Positions 6,448-7,881 of a DNA stretch of 7,881 bases are shown here, piece after piece. Source of the DNA: an uncultured Oscillospiraceae bacterium (GTDB lineage Bacteria; Bacillota; Clostridia; Oscillospirales; Ruminococcaceae); the NCBI GenBank assembly GCA_934446455.1, contig CAKSEE010000065.1, positions 1 through 7,881 of the forward strand. Reading direction: 5' to 3'. The stretch's first letter is position 1, and every line of letters starts with the position of its first letter. The notes beneath the pieces are model-generated. The model did no database searches. It saw nothing but the letters and a program-made list of their open reading frames with translations, and was not told the DNA's origin. A program made the position numbers and the translations under genes.

Positions 6448-6603
6448 ATGAAAAAGACATACATTGCACCCGAAATAAGCTTAACGGAATTCACGACCGA
6501 GGACATAATAACGGCGAGCAGCGCGGGGCTTAATATGCACGACGACATACTTAACGCCACCTCAATGAAGGGCGACGACCTTTCAAGCGGCAGCTGGGAG
6601 TAA
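6448..6603 (+). CDS. 51-aa peptide, candidate RiPP precursor with a YxxP leader motif
   Basis: The peptide starts MKKTYIAPEISLTEFTTEDI and continues through ITASSAGLNMHDDILN to an acidic, Ser-rich end (GDDLSSGSWE). It has no Cys and no signal peptide. ACGGAGG lies seven bases before the ATG, and the gene starts 13 bp after the BIG2 gene stop, so it is very likely translated from the same transcript, which ends at the terminator at 6623-6652. Y5-I-A-P8-E-I fits the YxxPxI/L leader pattern recognised by PqqD-like lasso B1/E proteins, and a PqqD-like gene lies just across the divergent promoters. If cleaved after A23, T22 would sit at -2 and D32 would be core residue 9, as in lasso precursors. 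Short Clostridia peptides of the general form MKK-Y-x-x-P-E-I...EDIIT seem familiar to me, but I cannot check that here. The precursor role is inference. Confidence 0.72.
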   Translation: MKKTYIAPEISLTEFTTEDIITASSAGLNMHDDILNATSMKGDDLSSGSWE

Positions 6604-6622
6604 TCCGGCGGAATAAAACTAG

Positions 6623-6652
6623 TGCCGGGCGTGAAAGCGTCCGGCATTTTTT
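6623..6652 (+). terminator. Rho-independent terminator of the BIG2/peptide operon
   Basis: TGCCGGGCG (6623-6631), loop TGAAAG, CGTCCGGCA (6638-6646): a 9-bp stem with one G-U pair, followed directly by TTTTTT (6647-6652). Confidence 0.93.
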
Positions 6653-6727
6653 ATAGCAGAAGTACGGCATACGCGGGGCTCGGCTTTCAACAGCCGTTCT
6701 CGCGATATAAGGCAAAAAGGAGCAAAT

Positions 6728-7045
6728 ATGGAGTTTATAAGCGACTATATGTACGACGGAGAAAAGCGCGCAATGCTCAACGACCTTACGCGGCGCACGT
6801 TCTGGTTTGATTTTGAGGACTGGGTGAGCGGCGGCTATTACACGGGGGAGTATAATCCCGTATTCGCTTGCGGAGGACGGCAGGCTGCTGTCCAACGTAT
6901 CTGCGAACATCATGCGCTTTTTGCAGGACGGAGACCGGCGTGTTTACATACAGCTCGGCACAGTAATGACGGACGAGGCGCTCGGGTCTACCGCAAGCTT
7001 GGCTTTGAGGAGGTGCGCGAGTACCGCTACACGCATAAAAAATCC
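6728..7045 (+). pseudogene. GNAT acetyltransferase pseudogene (frameshift plus internal deletion)
   Basis: AAAAAGGAG precedes an ATG at 6728. Frame 1 reads MEFISDYMYDGEKRAMLNDL and continues to GGYYTGEYNP (about 6857). The homologous protein then continues one frame over as YSLAEDGRLLSNVSANIMRF followed by YIQLGTVMTDEA (to about 6980), the strand leading into the acetyl-CoA site of GNAT enzymes. The sequence TATAATCCCG where TATATCCCG would give EYIPYS points to a one-base insertion near 6854. After TDEA the text jumps, back in the first frame, to VYRKLGFEEVREYRYTHK, the usual end of a GNAT domain. The acetyl-CoA-binding loop and about 40-50 residues between are missing. The original stop seems lost: the first frame runs on into the antisense of the hydrolase gene. 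No active enzyme can be made. Confidence 0.82.
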
Positions 7046-7071
7046 GCTGCACGGAGCGTAACGTGCGGCGG
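7037..7071 (-). terminator. Rho-independent terminator of the SGNH hydrolase gene
   Basis: On the minus strand, CCGC-C-GCACG pairs with CGTGC-A-GCGG (one C-A mismatch) around an 8-nt loop, then A and TTTTTT. It begins five bases after the hydrolase stop codon. It overlaps the tail of the GNAT pseudogene. Confidence 0.85.
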
Positions 7072-7075
7072 GAAT

Positions 7076-7699
7076 TTATTCCTTTACATAGTGCATTATA
7101 TCATCGTAAACGGCGCGGTAGCCGTCCTCGTTTATGTGCAGACCCTCTATGGTGTATTCGGCTTTAAGCCTGCCCTGTTCGTCCTTAAGCGCGCGGTTTA
7201 TGTCGATGTAGCGCTGCCCGTGCCTTTGCGCCAACGCTTTCACCTCGGCGTTGGCTGCGGTTATTTTCTCGTTTGTGCGGATTTTCAGGCACTCCTTCAT
7301 CTCCTCCGAAGCCGCCTCGTAATTCACGGGGTAGTAAGCCATAAGGTAGATTTTAACTCCCGGTACGGTATGCTCTATTGTAGTTATGATTCTGTCGTAA
7401 TTTTCCATAAGCCTGCTTATTGGAATGTCCGACCAGCTGAGGTCGTTTGTGCCTATGTTTATAAACACCCTGGACGGCGCAAGGTCTGTGGCGCACACGT
7501 CGATGACGGCAAGCAGCTCGTCTGACAGAAACCCGCCGACGCCCCTGTTGTATATTATCACGTCCTCGCCATTCTCGCGCAACAGCTTATTTATCGGGAA
7601 CATCTCCATAAGCGAAGAGCCTGTGAACACGACCTGCCCCGCGAGGGCGGTTTTGTTTTCTTCCCTGTAGCGCTCTACCTTAAGCTCCTTGTCCGTCAT
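7076..7699 (-). CDS. SGNH/GDSL family hydrolase (lipase/esterase-like), cytosolic
   Basis: The 207-residue protein has the ordered blocks of SGNH hydrolases: VVFTGSSLME (block I, nucleophile about S29), YNRGVGG (block II Gly, about 53-56), NIGTNDLSW (block III, N85) and IEGLHINEDGY (block V, H188). The acidic residue before GLH is Glu (E185) where many family members have Asp. Full length for a single-domain member. There is no signal peptide, so it should act in the cytoplasm, probably removing acyl or acetyl groups from a carbohydrate or other small ester; the substrate cannot be told. The ATG at 7699 has GGAGGG six bases upstream. No clear promoter is visible between it and the hairpins at 7794-7858, so it may depend on read-through from a gene to the right. 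It shows no visible tie to the RiPP-like operon. Confidence 0.9.
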   Translation of the reverse strand: MTDKELKVERYREENKTALAGQVVFTGSSLMEMFPINKLLRENGEDVIIYNRGVGGFLSDELLAVIDVCATDLAPSRVFINIGTNDLSWSDIPISRLMENYDRIITTIEHTVPGVKIYLMAYYPVNYEAASEEMKECLKIRTNEKITAANAEVKALAQRHGQRYIDINRALKDEQGRLKAEYTIEGLHINEDGYRAVYDDIMHYVKE

Positions 7700-7729
7700 A
7701 ATATCCCTCCGTTTCTGGCAAAGGGGAAC

Positions 7730-7773
7730 GCCGCGCCTCTTTGCTCAGAACTGCCTGTGCTCTGTCGCGCGGC
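7730..7773 (-). promoter_or_regulatory. Inverted repeat in the leader of the SGNH hydrolase gene
   Basis: GCCGCGC (7730-7736) and GCGCGGC (7767-7773) are perfect complements enclosing 30 nt, inside which CAGA (7746-7749) can pair with TCTG (7761-7764). The RNA leader could fold into a two-tier stem about 30 nt upstream of the start codon. It matches no riboswitch I recognise. Confidence 0.3.
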
Positions 7774-7786
7774 TTATTTGCTATCA

Positions 7787-7815
7787 GAAAAACACCCTCC
7801 GAAAAATCGGAGGGT
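7787..7815 (-). terminator. Rho-independent terminator of a gene to the right of the window
   Basis: ACCCTCCGA (7794-7802), loop AAAA, TCGGAGGGT (7807-7815): a perfect 9-bp stem. On the minus strand the stem is followed by G and TTTTT, so it ends minus-strand transcripts. It lies upstream of the hydrolase gene, which would therefore be transcribed only by read-through or from an unseen promoter. Confidence 0.85.
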
Positions 7816-7823
7816 ATTGCAGA

Positions 7824-7858
7824 CCGTCGAAAAACCCCATACGGGGGTTTTCCGACGG
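7824..7858 (-). other. Second long hairpin next to the terminator
   Basis: CCGTCG (7824-7829) pairs with CGACGG (7853-7858), then after one A/C mismatch AAAACCCC (7831-7838) pairs with GGGGTTTT (7844-7851), leaving a 5-nt loop ATACG. It is a 14-bp stem with one mismatch and no T-run of its own. It sits 8 bp from the terminator at 7787-7815. It may stabilise an upstream transcript end or belong to a dispersed intergenic repeat. The remaining bases to the window edge show no supported gene. Confidence 0.6.
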
Positions 7859-7881
7859 GGCATCCGCGCTGCGCGCACGGT

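Noticed and set aside
4449..6647. 732-codon open frame on the minus strand opposite the BIG2 gene
   Set aside because: It is the antisense shadow of a real gene that has a consensus promoter, GGAGG site, signal peptide and BIG2 repeats. The antisense translation shows no domain, and its start lies in the terminator.
6728..7525. Reading the GNAT start as an intact 265-aa gene
   Set aside because: Only the first and a short later part are GNAT-like; the rest is antisense to the SGNH hydrolase gene, and the central GNAT region is in another frame.
3711..7803. Identical 14-mer AAACACCCTCCGAA at 3711 and 7790
   Set aside because: One copy is the complement of a ribosome site, the other a terminator arm. 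Both are driven by the same GGAGGG-type sequence, so a shared origin is not needed.
7678..7881. Minus-strand frame open from the right edge into the hydrolase start
   Set aside because: It runs through two strong hairpins and a T-run, and its translation shows no recognisable family. A terminator region is the better explanation.

Overview
This 7.9 kb window has high GC, Gram-positive style promoters (TTGACN-17/18-TATAAT with GGAGG or AAAGAGG ribosome sites) and Clostridia-type protein families. The codon use and families suggest a gut Clostridia genome such as an Oscillospiraceae/Ruminococcaceae relative. That is inference; no marker gene is present.

Layout. Bases 1-551 (minus) hold the 5' part of a membrane-anchored protein of unknown function, running off the left edge, with its own strong promoter and a perfect palindrome over the predicted transcription start. 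Bases 725-963 (plus) hold the remains of a gene with promoter-like and ribosome-site sequences but no usable start. Bases 4395-993 (minus) are a compact four-gene operon with every junction overlapping: a PqqD-like peptide-recognition protein, an S24/S26 (signal peptidase-like) protease, an exporter-type ABC transporter and an NTP_transf_5-type nucleotidyltransferase. Divergent from it, bases 4659-6603 (plus) encode a secreted protein with two bacterial Ig-like (BIG2) repeats and then a 51-residue peptide, closed by a clear terminator. Bases 6728-7045 (plus) are a GNAT acetyltransferase pseudogene. Bases 7699-7076 (minus) are a cytosolic SGNH/GDSL hydrolase with its own terminator. The right edge holds two stacked hairpins that look like the terminator of a gene outside the window.

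How the parts may work together. The four-gene operon is what one expects from a ribosomally made, post-translationally modified peptide (RiPP) system: a recognition element, a protease, an exporter and a possible tailoring enzyme. The 51-aa peptide across the divergent promoter region starts MKKTYIAPEI, which contains the YxxPxI pattern that PqqD-like lasso-peptide B1/E proteins bind. It also has a Thr and an Asp in positions compatible with a lasso-type core. No lasso cyclase (asparagine synthetase-like) or B2 protease is in the window, so the system is either incomplete here, has those genes elsewhere, or does different chemistry. This is the most interesting hypothesis in the window and remains an inference.
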